Part shown: piece after piece, positions 53,493 through 61,638 of the stretch | Layout: every line of letters begins with the position of its first letter | How positions within the stretch are numbered: the first letter of the stretch is position 1 | Source: Eubacteriales bacterium | Lineage (GTDB): Bacteria > Bacillota > Clostridia > Lachnospirales > Lachnospiraceae | Reading direction: 5' to 3' | Assembly (NCBI GenBank): GCA_030524715.1 | Contig: JAUNGB010000021.1 | Coordinates: forward strand, 1 to 61,638 | Length of the DNA: 61,638 nucleotides | The notes under the pieces: generated by a model | What the model saw: only the letters and a program-made list of their open reading frames with translations | Told to the model about the DNA's origin: nothing | Databases searched by the model: none | Position numbers and translations under genes: made by a program

Positions 53493-56400
53493 TGCCAAAG
53501 AATACAGACATTCATAAGGTGCTTGTCATCGGCTCCGGACCGATCGTCATCGGCCAGGCCGCAGAATTTGACTATGCGGGAACACAGGCGTGCCGTTCCT
53601 TAAAGGAAGAGGGCATGGAGGTTGTCCTTCTCAATTCCAACCCCGCTACTATTATGACAGATAAGGATATTGCCGATAAGGTTTATATTGAGCCCCTGAC
53701 CGTTGAAGTGGTAGAGCAGTTGATCCTTAAAGAAAAGCCGGACAGCGTCCTTCCGACCCTTGGAGGCCAGGCGGGTCTGAACCTTGCCATGGAGCTTGAT
53801 GAAAAGGGCTTTTTGAAGGAGCACAATGTCCGCCTGATCGGAACAACTGCGGAAACTATCAAGAAGGCAGAGGACAGACAGGAATTTAAGGATACCATGG
53901 AAAAGATCGGCGAGCCGGTTGCGGCGTCCAAGGTAGTAACCACGGTTGAGGACGGTCTTGCCTTTACCAATACCATCGGTTATCCGGTGGTTCTCCGTCC
54001 CGCCTATACTCTGGGCGGCAGCGGCGGCGGAATCGCCAATAACGAATATGAGCTGCGTGAGATCCTGGAAAACGGCCTGCGTCTTTCCCGTGTGGGGGAG
54101 GTCCTGGTGGAACGCTGTATTGCAGGCTGGAAGGAAATCGAGTACGAGGTTATGCGCGACAGCGCAGGAAACTGCATCACGGTCTGCAACATGGAAAATA
54201 TCGACCCGGTAGGCGTCCACACCGGAGACTCTATCGTAGTGGCGCCGTCCCAGACACTGGGTGATAAAGAATACCAGATGCTTCGTACCTCCGCTTTAAA
54301 TATCATCACAGAACTTGGTATTACCGGCGGCTGTAATGTGCAGTATGCGCTCCATCCGGAAAGCTTTGAATACTGTGTTATAGAGGTAAACCCCCGTGTA
54401 AGCCGTTCCTCCGCGCTGGCAAGTAAGGCGACGGGATATCCTATCGCCAAGGTGGCGGCAAAGATCGCCCTCGGTTATACTCTGGATGAGATTCCCAACG
54501 CCATCACCGGAAAAACCTATGCAAGCTTTGAGCCGATGCTGGACTACTGTGTTGTAAAAATCCCGCGTCTGCCCTTTGATAAATTTATTACTGCCAAGAG
54601 AACCCTGACCACGCAGATGAAGGCCACCGGAGAGGTTATGAGCATCTGCCACAATTTTGAAGGTGCTCTTATGAAAGCGATCCGTTCTCTGGAGCAGCAT
54701 GTTGACAGCTTGATGTCCTACGACTTTACTCACCTTACAGAAGAAGAACTGATGGACGAACTGAAGATCGTAGACGACCGCAGGATCTGGAAAATAGCGG
54801 AAGCCATCCGAAGAGGCGTTTCTCAGGAAATCCTGCACCAGATCACAAAAATCGACCGCTGGTTCATTGATAAGATCGCGATCCTGGTAGAAATGGAACA
54901 GGAGTTAAAGACAGAAGAACTCACAAGAGAACTTCTTCTGGAAGCAAAGCGTCTGGAATTTCCTGATTATGTGATCGCGCGCCTTTGCGGCAGGACAGAG
55001 GCGGAAATCAAGGAAATGCGCAGACAGTACGGGATCACCGCCGCTTACAAGATGGTTGATACCTGCGCCGCTGAGTTTGCGGCGGCAACTCCCTATTACT
55101 ATTCCGTATATGGCGATCAGGAAACAGAAAATGAAGCGTCTGCGACCCCGGATAAGAAGAAGGTTCTTGTCCTTGGCTCCGGTCCGATCCGTATCGGACA
55201 GGGTATTGAGTTTGACTTCTGTTCCGTACATTGTACCTGGGCGTTTGCAAAAGAAGGGTACGAAACCATTATCATCAACAACAATCCGGAAACTGTCAGC
55301 ACGGACTTTGACATTGCCGATAAGCTGTACTTTGAGCCATTGACGCCGGAGGATGTGGAGAACGTTGTAAATATTGAGAAACCGGACGGCGCGGTTGTGC
55401 AGTTCGGCGGACAGACAGCCATCAAGCTGACGGAAGCGCTTATTAAGATGGGAGTCACCATTCTCGGCACCTCCGCAGAAAACGTGGACGCCGCAGAGGA
55501 TCGCGAGCTGTTTGACGGTATTCTGGAGCAGTGTCAGATTCCGCGTCCCAAGGGACATACCGTATTTACCGCGGAGGAAGCGAAACAGGCGGCGGCAGAG
55601 CTTGGTTATCCGGTTCTTGTACGTCCTTCCTATGTTCTTGGCGGCCAGGGAATGCGTATTGCAGTCAGCGATGAGGATGTGGAGGAATATATCGGCATCA
55701 TCAACCAGATCGCGCAGGAGCATCCGATTCTGGTAGATAAATATTTAATGGGAAAAGAAATCGAGGTAGACGCAGTCTGCGACGGCGAAGATATCCTGAT
55801 TCCGGGAATCATGGAGCATATTGAGCGTGCAGGCGTACATTCCGGAGACAGTATTTCCGTATATCCCGCGCAGACTATCAGCGCCAAAGCAAAGGAAACC
55901 ATTGCAGAATATACCCGGCGTCTGGCAAAAGCCCTGCATGTGATCGGTATGATCAACATTCAGTTTATCGTGTGCAACGAAGAGGTTTATGTCATTGAGG
56001 TGAACCCGCGTTCCAGCCGTACGGTTCCTTATATCAGCAAGGTAACCGGTATTCCCATCGTGCCTTTGGCAACCAAGGTGATTTTAGGGCATAAGCTGAA
56101 GGAGCTTGGCTATGAGCCGGGATTGCAGCCGGAAGCAAAGCATATCGCTATCAAGATGCCTGTATTTTCCTTTGAAAAGATCAGGGGAGCAGATATCAGC
56201 CTTGGACCGGAAATGAAATCCACCGGAGAATGCCTTGGTATTGCCGAAACCTTCAATGAAGCCCTGTATAAAGCATTCTTAGGCGCGGGAATCCGTCTTC
56301 CGAAGTATAAAAATATGATCATCACCGTGAAGGACGAGGATCAGCAGGAGATTATCCCCATTGCCAGAAGATTCGAGGCGCAGGGATACCGTATTTATGC

Positions 56401-56707
56401 TACCAGAGGCACTGCGAAGGCTCTTAAAGAAAACGGTATCAAAGTGATCCGTACCAACAAGCTGGAGCAGCCGTCCCCGAACCTGATGGATTTGATCCTG
56501 GGACACAAGATCGACGTGGTGATCGATACGCCGCCCCAGGGGGTAGAGCATCAGAAGGACGGTTTCCTGATCCGCAGAAATGCCATCGAAACAGGCGTAA
56601 ACGTTCTTACTTCCCTGGATACGGCAAAAGCGCTTGTAACCAGTCTTGAGAACACGGATCTGAACAATCTGACACTGATTGATATTGCGACGATTGATAA
56701 CAGGTAG
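53492..56707 (+). CDS. carB: Carbamoyl-phosphate synthase large subunit
   Basis: The 1071-residue synthase has the full architecture: two ATP-grasp halves (first starting [21 protein letters not shown] in shorter form at residue ~10, second at [18 protein letters not shown] near 550), and a C-terminal MGS-like allosteric domain near 940 ([20 protein letters not shown]). ATP-grasp marks such as [18 protein letters not shown] and [17 protein letters not shown] are intact. Length is normal for the family. It is translationally coupled to carA and ends 77 bp before a strong hairpin. Confidence 0.98.
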   Translation: MPKNTDIHKVLVIGSGPIVIGQAAEFDYAGTQACRSLKEEGMEVVLLNSNPATIMTDKDIADKVYIEPLTVEVVEQLILKEKPDSVLPTLGGQAGLNLAMELDEKGFLKEHNVRLIGTTAETIKKAEDRQEFKDTMEKIGEPVAASKVVTTVEDGLAFTNTIGYPVVLRPAYTLGGSGGGIANNEYELREILENGLRLSRVGEVLVERCIAGWKEIEYEVMRDSAGNCITVCNMENIDPVGVHTGDSIVVAPSQTLGDKEYQMLRTSALNIITELGITGGCNVQYALHPESFEYCVIEVNPRVSRSSALASKATGYPIAKVAAKIALGYTLDEIPNAITGKTYASFEPMLDYCVVKIPRLPFDKFITAKRTLTTQMKATGEVMSICHNFEGALMKAIRSLEQHVDSLMSYDFTHLTEEELMDELKIVDDRRIWKIAEAIRRGVSQEILHQITKIDRWFIDKIAILVEMEQELKTEELTRELLLEAKRLEFPDYVIARLCGRTEAEIKEMRRQYGITAAYKMVDTCAAEFAAATPYYYSVYGDQETENEASATPDKKKVLVLGSGPIRIGQGIEFDFCSVHCTWAFAKEGYETIIINNNPETVSTDFDIADKLYFEPLTPEDVENVVNIEKPDGAVVQFGGQTAIKLTEALIKMGVTILGTSAENVDAAEDRELFDGILEQCQIPRPKGHTVFTAEEAKQAAAELGYPVLVRPSYVLGGQGMRIAVSDEDVEEYIGIINQIAQEHPILVDKYLMGKEIEVDAVCDGEDILIPGIMEHIERAGVHSGDSISVYPAQTISAKAKETIAEYTRRLAKALHVIGMINIQFIVCNEEVYVIEVNPRSSRTVPYISKVTGIPIVPLATKVILGHKLKELGYEPGLQPEAKHIAIKMPVFSFEKIRGADISLGPEMKSTGECLGIAETFNEALYKAFLGAGIRLPKYKNMIITVKDEDQQEIIPIARRFEAQGYRIYATRGTAKALKENGIKVIRTNKLEQPSPNLMDLILGHKIDVVIDTPPQGVEHQKDGFLIRRNAIETGVNVLTSLDTAKALVTSLENTDLNNLTLIDIATIDNR

Positions 56708-56783
56708 AAAAGTTTAGGGACTTCATAATATGATACCAGAGTGTTTAAAAGATCATATTTGTCATGCTTGCATAAGGTATCAT

Positions 56784-56813
56784 AGGCGTCAAAACATTTT
56801 TTGGCGCCTTCAT
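56784..56813 (+). terminator. Terminator-like hairpin after carB
   Basis: AGGCGTCAAAA (56784-56794) pairs with TTTTGGCGCCT (56799-56809), with one G-T pair and loop CATT. No T-run follows. A second 9-bp hairpin (AGGACGGAG 56831-56839, CTCCGTCCT 56858-56866) lies before uppP and may belong to its leader. Confidence 0.6.
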
Positions 56814-56959
56814 CATATATATACTATAAAAGGACGGAGATGTTGAAGACAGTTGACCTCCGTCCTCGTTCTAATATATGGAGTATATGGAAAATGCGGA
56901 ATTTTTCGTATAAACAGGATGGATTAACAAGATAAATTAAATGGGAGAAAGGGGACGTT

Positions 56960-57862
56960 ATGGACATTTTAGAGTTGCTGAAGGTAATTTTGCTCGGCAT
57001 TGTGGAGGGCATCACGGAATGGCTTCCTATCAGCAGCACCGGGCATATGATCCTGGTGGATGAGTTTATCAAACTGAATGTAAGCCCGGAATTTAAGGAA
57101 CTGTTTCTTGTGGTTATCCAGTTGGGCGCGATCCTTGCGGTCGTAGTGCTTTATTGGGGGAAGCTGTGGCCTTTTTACATACGGGAAATTCCCAGGAAGA
57201 CACAGCGTGCATTAGAAAAACAGCCGGCCGTTTCAAGGGCGGTCCTGACATTTGTGGAGAGGTTCTGCGATAAAGATAAATGGATCCTGTGGTTTAAAAT
57301 TCTGGTTGCGTGCCTGCCGACGATCATCATCGCGCTGCCGTTCAATGACGTCATAGAAGAGAAATTCAATAACTATGTGGTGGTTGCCATTGCGTTGATC
57401 GTATACGGCGTATTGTTTATTTTTATCGAAAATTATAATAAAAAGAGGCGGCCGAAGTGCACTTCTCTGGAGGATCTGTCCTTTAAAACTGCTTTTTTGA
57501 TCGGTATTTTTCAGGTACTGGCAGTGATTCCGGGAACCTCCCGGTCCGGTTCGACAATCATCGGAGGAATCCTTGTGGGAACCTCCCGTACGGTGGCTGC
57601 GGAATTTACCTTTTTCCTGGCGATTCCGGTCATGTTCGGGGCAAGCCTTCTGAAACTGGTGAAATTTGGATTTACATTTACGTCCAGTGAGGTTATCATA
57701 TTGATAGTAGGAGTTGTGGTGGCATTTGTGGTTTCTATTTTTGCTATCAAATTCCTGATGAGTTATATCAAAAAACATGATTTTAAAGCATTTGGCTGGT
57801 ACAGGATCATTCTGGGCATTCTTGTCCTGGGATACTTTATCGGTAAACAATTCCTCGGATAG
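56960..57862 (+). CDS. uppP: Undecaprenyl-diphosphatase UppP (BacA family)
   Basis: This membrane enzyme recycles undecaprenyl pyrophosphate to the monophosphate carrier used for peptidoglycan and the surface polysaccharide made by the first genes of the window; it can confer bacitracin resistance. The 300-residue protein has about eight hydrophobic segments. Family signatures are [18 protein letters not shown] near residue 13 and [16 protein letters not shown] near 190. The start has GGGAGAAAGGGG. It is a single-gene unit with its own terminator. Confidence 0.97.
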   Translation: MDILELLKVILLGIVEGITEWLPISSTGHMILVDEFIKLNVSPEFKELFLVVIQLGAILAVVVLYWGKLWPFYIREIPRKTQRALEKQPAVSRAVLTFVERFCDKDKWILWFKILVACLPTIIIALPFNDVIEEKFNNYVVVAIALIVYGVLFIFIENYNKKRRPKCTSLEDLSFKTAFLIGIFQVLAVIPGTSRSGSTIIGGILVGTSRTVAAEFTFFLAIPVMFGASLLKLVKFGFTFTSSEVIILIVGVVVAFVVSIFAIKFLMSYIKKHDFKAFGWYRIILGILVLGYFIGKQFLG

Positions 57863-57974
57863 AAAGTGATGGGGCTGTCGGTCTGGGGATATCCGGCAGA
57901 ATCCCTTGCTTATCAAGGGGTGCGCTGCACCTTTGCCTGGGAAAAGGAAGAATGAAAAGTCAGAAATACAAATG

Positions 57975-58018
57975 AAAAAGGAGGATGTTCTAATATAAGA
58001 TTAGAATGTCCTCTTTTT
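57975..58018 (+). terminator. Terminator of uppP
   Basis: AAAAAGGAGGATGTTCTAA pairs with TTAGAATGTCCTCTTTTT with one bulge, and ends in a T-run. Confidence 0.88.
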
Positions 58019-58170
58019 GCACGCAAATACCCCGATCTTGCAGCGTGGTATTTGACTTGGACACAGAATTTTTACAAAAGTGTGTTATAATAAAAAGAAT
58101 CTGACACAGGTGGAGAAGGATATAGGAGCTCTTTACGATTATTCAGCCCAATCTGGTAAAGAGCGGCTCA

Positions 58171-58245
58171 GAGTGTGTTTGAACCAAATATCCAACAATT
58201 TGTGGAGTACATTTTGCAGAAAGCAATTTTCAAACACACTCCGGA
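58171..58245. repeat. CAAACACACTCCGG inverted repeat
   Basis: GAGTGTGTTTGAA (58171-58183) and TTCAAACACACTC (58229-58241) are exact inverses 45 bp apart. The right arm continues into CCGGAG, as at 6983-7000 and 7162-7177. It ends about 20 bp before the lipoprotein start. Confidence 0.7.
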
Positions 58246-58266
58246 GCGTATTCAGGAGGAAATAAA

Positions 58267-59154
58267 ATGAGAAAAAAAGGGAGAATAATTTTTGCGGTTT
58301 TATTTACAGCGCTTGCGGCGGCAATGTCGGGCTGCGGGAAAGAGGATGAGGAGCCTCTTGTAGAAATGGAGCCTGTTTCCGCGACGCCTACGCCGGTTCC
58401 CGTAACACCCACCCCGGCTCCTACGGCAACGCCGGGGCCAAGGATGATCGGTACGAAAAATTCGGACTCAGGGTTTATTTATCTGACCAACAGTACGGAA
58501 AGTGATATACGGGAAATCTATGTAAAAGAATCTCAGGCAGAGGACTGGGGAAAGAATCTGATCCCTGCGGAAGCTTCCGTAAAAGCGGCAGAACAGGTGC
58601 AGATGTATTATACTCCTTCTGAAGCAGAAGGCGAGCATACATACAGCATAAGGATTAAGGCACGGGATGGGAAAATCTACGAGATTTCCCGGGTTCCGCT
58701 TGAGGATATGGAAAAAGCAAGCCTTCAGTCTGACGGGGAACAGGGAATCTTTTATCTGAGATATATGAGCCTCAACGAAAAGAAGGAGAAGGATACGAAG
58801 GATACGGCGACGCAGAGCAGTAATTCTGACAGCGCAGATACATCCTCTGATGAAAATAGTTCTGGCAGTACAGATACCTCATCCGGCTATTCCGACAGCT
58901 CATATGATAACAGCAGTAATTATAATGACTATAGCTACGATAATGGCTATGATCAGAATTATAACGACGATTACAGCGATTATAATGAGCAGTACGGAGA
59001 ATTTGATGAGAACTATGACGGCGGCTATGACGAGGATTATGGTTATGGCTATGATGAGGACGAGGACTGGGGCAGCGACGATTTCGGCTATGATGAAAAT
59101 TATGCGGAGTATGACGAAAATGGAAATCTGATATGGGAGCAGTCAGGAAATTAG
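58267..59154 (+). CDS. Lipoprotein with Thr/Pro linker and Tyr/Asp-rich tail
   Basis: The 295-residue protein has a clear lipobox (LAAAMSGC), so Cys near residue 23 should be lipidated on the outer membrane face. A Thr/Pro linker (TPTPVPVTPTPAPTATPGP) follows, then a small domain of ~110 residues (GFIYLTNSTESDIREIYVK). The last ~120 residues are low-complexity Ser/Asp then Tyr/Asp/Glu (YDEDYGYGYDEDEDWG). The tail is strongly acidic and may bind cations or wall components. AGGAGG precedes the start. I do not recognise the domain's function. Confidence 0.88.
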   Translation: MRKKGRIIFAVLFTALAAAMSGCGKEDEEPLVEMEPVSATPTPVPVTPTPAPTATPGPRMIGTKNSDSGFIYLTNSTESDIREIYVKESQAEDWGKNLIPAEASVKAAEQVQMYYTPSEAEGEHTYSIRIKARDGKIYEISRVPLEDMEKASLQSDGEQGIFYLRYMSLNEKKEKDTKDTATQSSNSDSADTSSDENSSGSTDTSSGYSDSSYDNSSNYNDYSYDNGYDQNYNDDYSDYNEQYGEFDENYDGGYDEDYGYGYDEDEDWGSDDFGYDENYAEYDENGNLIWEQSGN

Positions 59155-59219
59155 AACATAGACGCCTATGATACCTTAGATCCGCGCTATGCACTCCTGC
59201 ATTCCGAAAAATATTTGAA

Positions 59220-59405
59220 CGCAGATAAGCATTCCCCGTTTCAAGTGCGCAGAGCTATAAGCGGTGGGTAATAAATTTGCATCAGTGGCGGGATTCAATC
59301 CCCCATCTGATATATGCTCCGCGAGGATGTGCAGGGATTCGGTTTGGAATTATGTCAGCGTAGCTGACCCGAATCCCGCACCAAGACTCGCAAGCGAGTC
59401 TTGAA
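59220..59405 (+). repeat. Mosaic intergenic repeat including 125-bp module copy 2
   Basis: 59220-59262 (GCAGATAAGCATTCCC ... ) matches 14822-14870. A partial 51-bp unit (CTATAAGCGG ... AAATTT) follows. 59281-59405 matches 26452-26576 with about five substitutions. It ends two bases before the stop codon of the minus-strand regulator. No gene lies between 59155 and 59407. Confidence 0.92.
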
Positions 59406-59407
59406 TG

Positions 59408-60331
59408 TTACAGATAAAGAAGTTCGCCGGTGTGGCTTACATCATACCCTGTCTGGTGGCTCAGACTGGCCTTAAAATCCTCAGAACAGACGATTTCCGC
59501 CAGAGCAGGAAAGCCGGGGCGTTCCAGGGAGTCCGCCTCTATGACTAAATACAGCGGTAATGTTCCAAGGGGGATAAAATCAAGTCCCGCAGACTGCAGG
59601 GAGATGAATTTTTCCCCGATGGCAGCATCCGCCTTGTGCCCGACGATTGCTGATGCTGTGGACAGGTCCGAAACAAGCTCTTTGCGGTAGCCGGAAATCT
59701 GAGAAGGGGAAAGCCCTTCATTTTTTAAATGCTCGTCCAGATAAATACGGCAGGTGCTGCCTTTTTCGCGATTGGCAAGAATCACATCTGCGCGGGTAAG
59801 ATCCTTAAAAGAATGGATATTCTTGGGATTCCCCTTCTGCACATAGAACCCTATAGGGTATTCGTACAGAAGAAATGCCGCAAGGGGGATACCGGGAATA
59901 AGACAGGAGATCATTTGAGCGGAAATACTGGCGGATGCGATATGTACCTTCCCGAAATACAGCGAATACAGGCCATTATAGGTGTTCATATGAGACTGCA
60001 GGATAGGCAGTCCCCGGGGATGAACCGCCATCTGGCTGCACAGCAGCTCCAGGGCAGGAGAGGTCTGGCCGCTTAAGATCAAACCGCTGGAATTAAGCAG
60101 GTAATCACGCTTTAAAAGAGAGCTTTCAGGCTGTACATCGGGAATGCACAGGGCAGGCTCCGCCGTCTGGCCGGAACTGCCCAGATACTGATCCAACTGG
60201 GCGTCGCTGATACGGAGCTGCTTGCCGATTTTTGAGGACTGCAGTTCTCCCCGTTTGATCAATTCATAAACTGTTGTTTTTTTGATCTTTAATTTGTCGG
60301 CTATTTCCTGAGCGGTATAGAGTTTATTCAT
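59408..60331 (-). CDS. Excisionase-type HTH regulator fused to a periplasmic-binding-like domain
   Basis: The 307-residue protein has an N-terminal MerR/excisionase-type HTH (LYTAQEIADKLKIKKTTVYELIKRGELQ). From ~residue 75 it has a PBP-like fold of the molybdate/anion-binding type (GLPILQSHMNTYNGLYSLYFG ... ILANREKGSTCRIYLDEHL ... SAIVGHKADAAIGEKF). It looks like a one-component sensor. The ATG at 60331 follows GGTGGG and overlaps the end of the TOBE gene, so the two are coupled. Placement opposite modA suggests it senses molybdate or tungstate and controls uptake. Confidence 0.85.
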   Translation of the reverse strand: MNKLYTAQEIADKLKIKKTTVYELIKRGELQSSKIGKQLRISDAQLDQYLGSSGQTAEPALCIPDVQPESSLLKRDYLLNSSGLILSGQTSPALELLCSQMAVHPRGLPILQSHMNTYNGLYSLYFGKVHIASASISAQMISCLIPGIPLAAFLLYEYPIGFYVQKGNPKNIHSFKDLTRADVILANREKGSTCRIYLDEHLKNEGLSPSQISGYRKELVSDLSTASAIVGHKADAAIGEKFISLQSAGLDFIPLGTLPLYLVIEADSLERPGFPALAEIVCSEDFKASLSHQTGYDVSHTGELLYL

Positions 60332-60536
60332 CAATTCCCACCATTACGTTTGTCGCCTTGATGACTGCGTAAGCGTCTGAGCCGACCTCAAGCTTCAATT
60401 CTTCTACTGCGGCGCAGGAAATCGTAGCGACGATGATATTTCCTCCTCCGATATCAATAGAAACGATGGAGTTGACTGCTCCTTTGTTAATATTTATCAC
60501 TTTTCCCTTTAATTGGTTGCGTGCGCTTAATTTCAT
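60324..60536 (-). CDS. TOBE/Mop-domain molybdate-binding protein
   Basis: A 70-residue single TOBE domain (LSARNQLKGKVININKGAVN ... VVATI-like core ... GSDAYAVIKATNVMVGID), as in molbindins that store or sense molybdate or tungstate as oligomers. A GGAGGTA site precedes the start. It is the first gene of a two-gene minus-strand unit with the HTH/PBP regulator and is divergent from modA. Confidence 0.92.
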   Translation of the reverse strand: MKLSARNQLKGKVININKGAVNSIVSIDIGGGNIIVATISCAAVEELKLEVGSDAYAVIKATNVMVGIDE

Positions 60537-60624
60537 AATAAAATACCTCCGTTTGCAGAATTTTGATTTTGTTTGAATTACTATGCTGCTGTTCTTCGCC
60601 GTGATGCAAACAATAAGATTGCCG

Positions 60625-60657
60625 GTTATTGTTCATACCTGCGGTGCAAACAGTAAC
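60625..60657. repeat. 33-nt palindromic intergenic repeat, copy 3
   Basis: It differs from 86-118 at three positions. Arms GTTATTGTT and AACAGTAAC enclose ACCTGCGGTG. It lies in the divergent region between the TOBE gene and modA, 39 bp upstream of the modA -35 box, so it may act as an operator here. Confidence 0.8.
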
Positions 60658-60696
60658 GATTGACGTTTCTTTTTATGTTACCATTGGCAGGAAGAA

Positions 60697-60725
60697 TTGA
60701 CAAGGGGTATCTTTTGAGTTAAAAT
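60697..60725 (+). promoter_or_regulatory. Promoter of modA
   Basis: A perfect TTGACA (60697-60702) and TAAAAT (60720-60725) are 17 bp apart. The following 50 nt are an A-rich low-complexity leader (repeats of AACAAAAT type) ending in AAAGGAG. Confidence 0.82.
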
Positions 60726-60784
60726 AAACGAAACAAAATAAAACAAAACAAAATAAAACTAAACCAAACAAAAGGAGAAAAACA

Positions 60785-61638
60785 ATGAAGAAAAAAGTAA
60801 TTGCAGCTCTTATGGCCGGAGTTATGGCGGCCGGAATTATGCCGGGAAGCGTGTATGCGGCGGATAATGCTGAGACAGAGGATCTGAAGGGCGAAATTTA
60901 TGTCTTTATTGCCGCAAGCTTAAATAATGCAATGGAAGAGATTCAGGAGAATTTCAACAGTACATATCCGGATGTGGAAATTTTATATAACGCAGACAGT
61001 TCCGGTACATTGCAGACTCAGATCGAGGAAGGCTCCAGATGCGACATTTTCTTTTCAGCGGCAACCAAACAGATGGATGCTCTTGTAGAAGAGGGGATTG
61101 CAGTAGAGGATTCCGTAGTTGACCTTCTGGAAAATAAAGTAGTCCTTATTAAACCGGCAGGCGGAGAAACGAAGGTAACAGGCTTTGAGAACATCACGGA
61201 TGCGGCAAATCTGGCGCTGGCAGGGGAGAGCGTTCCGGTTGGGCAGTACTCCCGTGAAATTTTCAATAACATGGGAATCATGGATGAGATCGAGGCAATG
61301 GAAATTAACGAAGGAAAGAATGTAACGGAGGTTCTTGCGGCAGTCAGCGAAGGCAGCAACGAGGTTGGTATCGTTTATGCCACAGACGCGGCTTCTGTAG
61401 CGGACAGTGTGGAGATCATCGCAGAGGCTCCGGCGGACATGCTGAATACTCCGGTATTATATCCGGTAGGTCTTGTGACAGATGCCGAGGCGTCTGAGGA
61501 AGAACAGAAGGCCGCAGAAGCTTTTCTTGAATATCTGCAGTCTGAGGAAGCAATCAAGGTATTTGAGGATTATGGCTTCAGCCCATATACAGCCGAAGCA
61601 GACCAGGAAGAAACCCAGGAAGCAGACCAGGAAGAAAC
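60785..61638 (+). CDS. modA: Molybdate ABC transporter substrate-binding protein, truncated by window end
   Basis: The first 284 residues are present, without a stop codon. A signal peptide (ALMAGVMAAGIMPGSVYAAD) lacks a lipobox cysteine. ModA-type anion-binding marks are IYVFIAASLNNAMEEI, NADSSGTLQTQIEEG, DIFFSAATKQMDAL, GQYSREIF and VGIVYATDA. The end repeats EADQEET, an acidic extension beyond the usual fold. The ATG follows AAAGGAG. modB and modC would be expected just beyond the window. Confidence 0.93.
   Translation, partial: MKKKVIAALMAGVMAAGIMPGSVYAADNAETEDLKGEIYVFIAASLNNAMEEIQENFNSTYPDVEILYNADSSGTLQTQIEEGSRCDIFFSAATKQMDALVEEGIAVEDSVVDLLENKVVLIKPAGGETKVTGFENITDAANLALAGESVPVGQYSREIFNNMGIMDEIEAMEINEGKNVTEVLAAVSEGSNEVGIVYATDAASVADSVEIIAEAPADMLNTPVLYPVGLVTDAEASEEEQKAAEAFLEYLQSEEAIKVFEDYGFSPYTAEADQEETQEADQEE

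Larger units (their letters stand above)
57863..58266. other. Intergenic region between uppP and the lipoprotein gene
   Basis: It contains the uppP terminator, a perfect 9-bp stem GCTCTTTAC/GTAAAGAGC (58128-58136 with 58156-58164), and the GAGTGTGTTTGAA/TTCAAACACACTC inverted pair (58171-58183, 58229-58241). A 61-codon frame at 58080-58265 overlaps these structures and is not credible. The leader is therefore highly structured. Confidence 0.6.

Noticed and set aside
54004-54838. Long minus-strand frames inside carB
   Set aside because: They are antisense shadows of a conserved enzyme with normal codon use.
58080-58265. 61-codon frame before the lipoprotein gene
   Set aside because: It coincides with inverted repeats and a hairpin and has no ribosome site.

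Overview
The window reads as a piece of chromosome from a low-to-mid GC Gram-positive Clostridia, most likely Lachnospiraceae. Evidence: strong AGGAGG-type ribosome sites, TTGACA/TATAAT promoters, a ClpX-type ATPase, an LCP envelope protein, an Opp transporter, class-typical secreted proteins with cell-wall-binding repeats, BIG2 and BspA-type leucine-rich repeats, and a tRNA without an encoded CCA. I do not assign a genus.

Layout. 0.1-7.0 kb: a surface-polysaccharide cluster (three family-2 glycosyltransferases, a polyprenyl-phosphate sugar transferase and an LCP protein). 7.2-14.3 kb: envelope stress and surface genes (HtrA-type protease, ClpX, zinc-ribbon protein, secreted serine hydrolase, secreted LRR protein). 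14.3-19.6 kb: an AT-rich islet with two secreted proteins, a candidate 180-bp MITE and an IS200/IS605 element with a frameshifted tnpA and an intact tnpB. 19.6-26.3 kb: an oppBCDFA operon behind a structured leader with three 25-bp iterons. 26.3-28.8 kb: mosaic intergenic repeats, an M42 peptidase and a secreted transglutaminase-like protein.

28.8-44.1 kb is the most interesting part: a single-strand run of nine closely packed AT-rich genes. In order they encode a 2309-residue DUF4011 helicase with a Vsr/MTES_1575-like nuclease, a PC4/YdbC ssDNA-binding protein, a Ser/Thr kinase, a coiled-coil protein, a zinc-ribbon/FHA protein, a radical-SAM activase-like protein, a ClpB-like AAA+ ATPase, a PP2C phosphatase and a NADAR-domain protein. 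I infer a phosphorylation-controlled defence or DNA-damage system. The helicase-nuclease resembles a known antiphage protein type, but I do not recognise the complete nine-gene combination as a described system.

44.3-52.1 kb is further accessory DNA: a lone XRE regulator, a 1294-residue BspA-like surface protein, decayed gene remnants, and an XRE / ImmA-IrrE / PIN module, ending at a tRNA-Leu(CAG) gene. 52.3-57.9 kb returns to core genes (carA, carB, uppP). 58.2-61.6 kb holds a lipoprotein, a divergent molybdate region (HTH plus periplasmic-binding-fold regulator, TOBE protein) and modA, which runs off the window end.

Several families of short structured intergenic repeats recur across the window: a 33-nt palindrome, a 125-bp module, a 51-bp tandem, a 45-nt module in inverted copies, and CAAACACACTCCGG-type inverted repeats. 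All functional statements come from reading motifs by eye; no searches were run.
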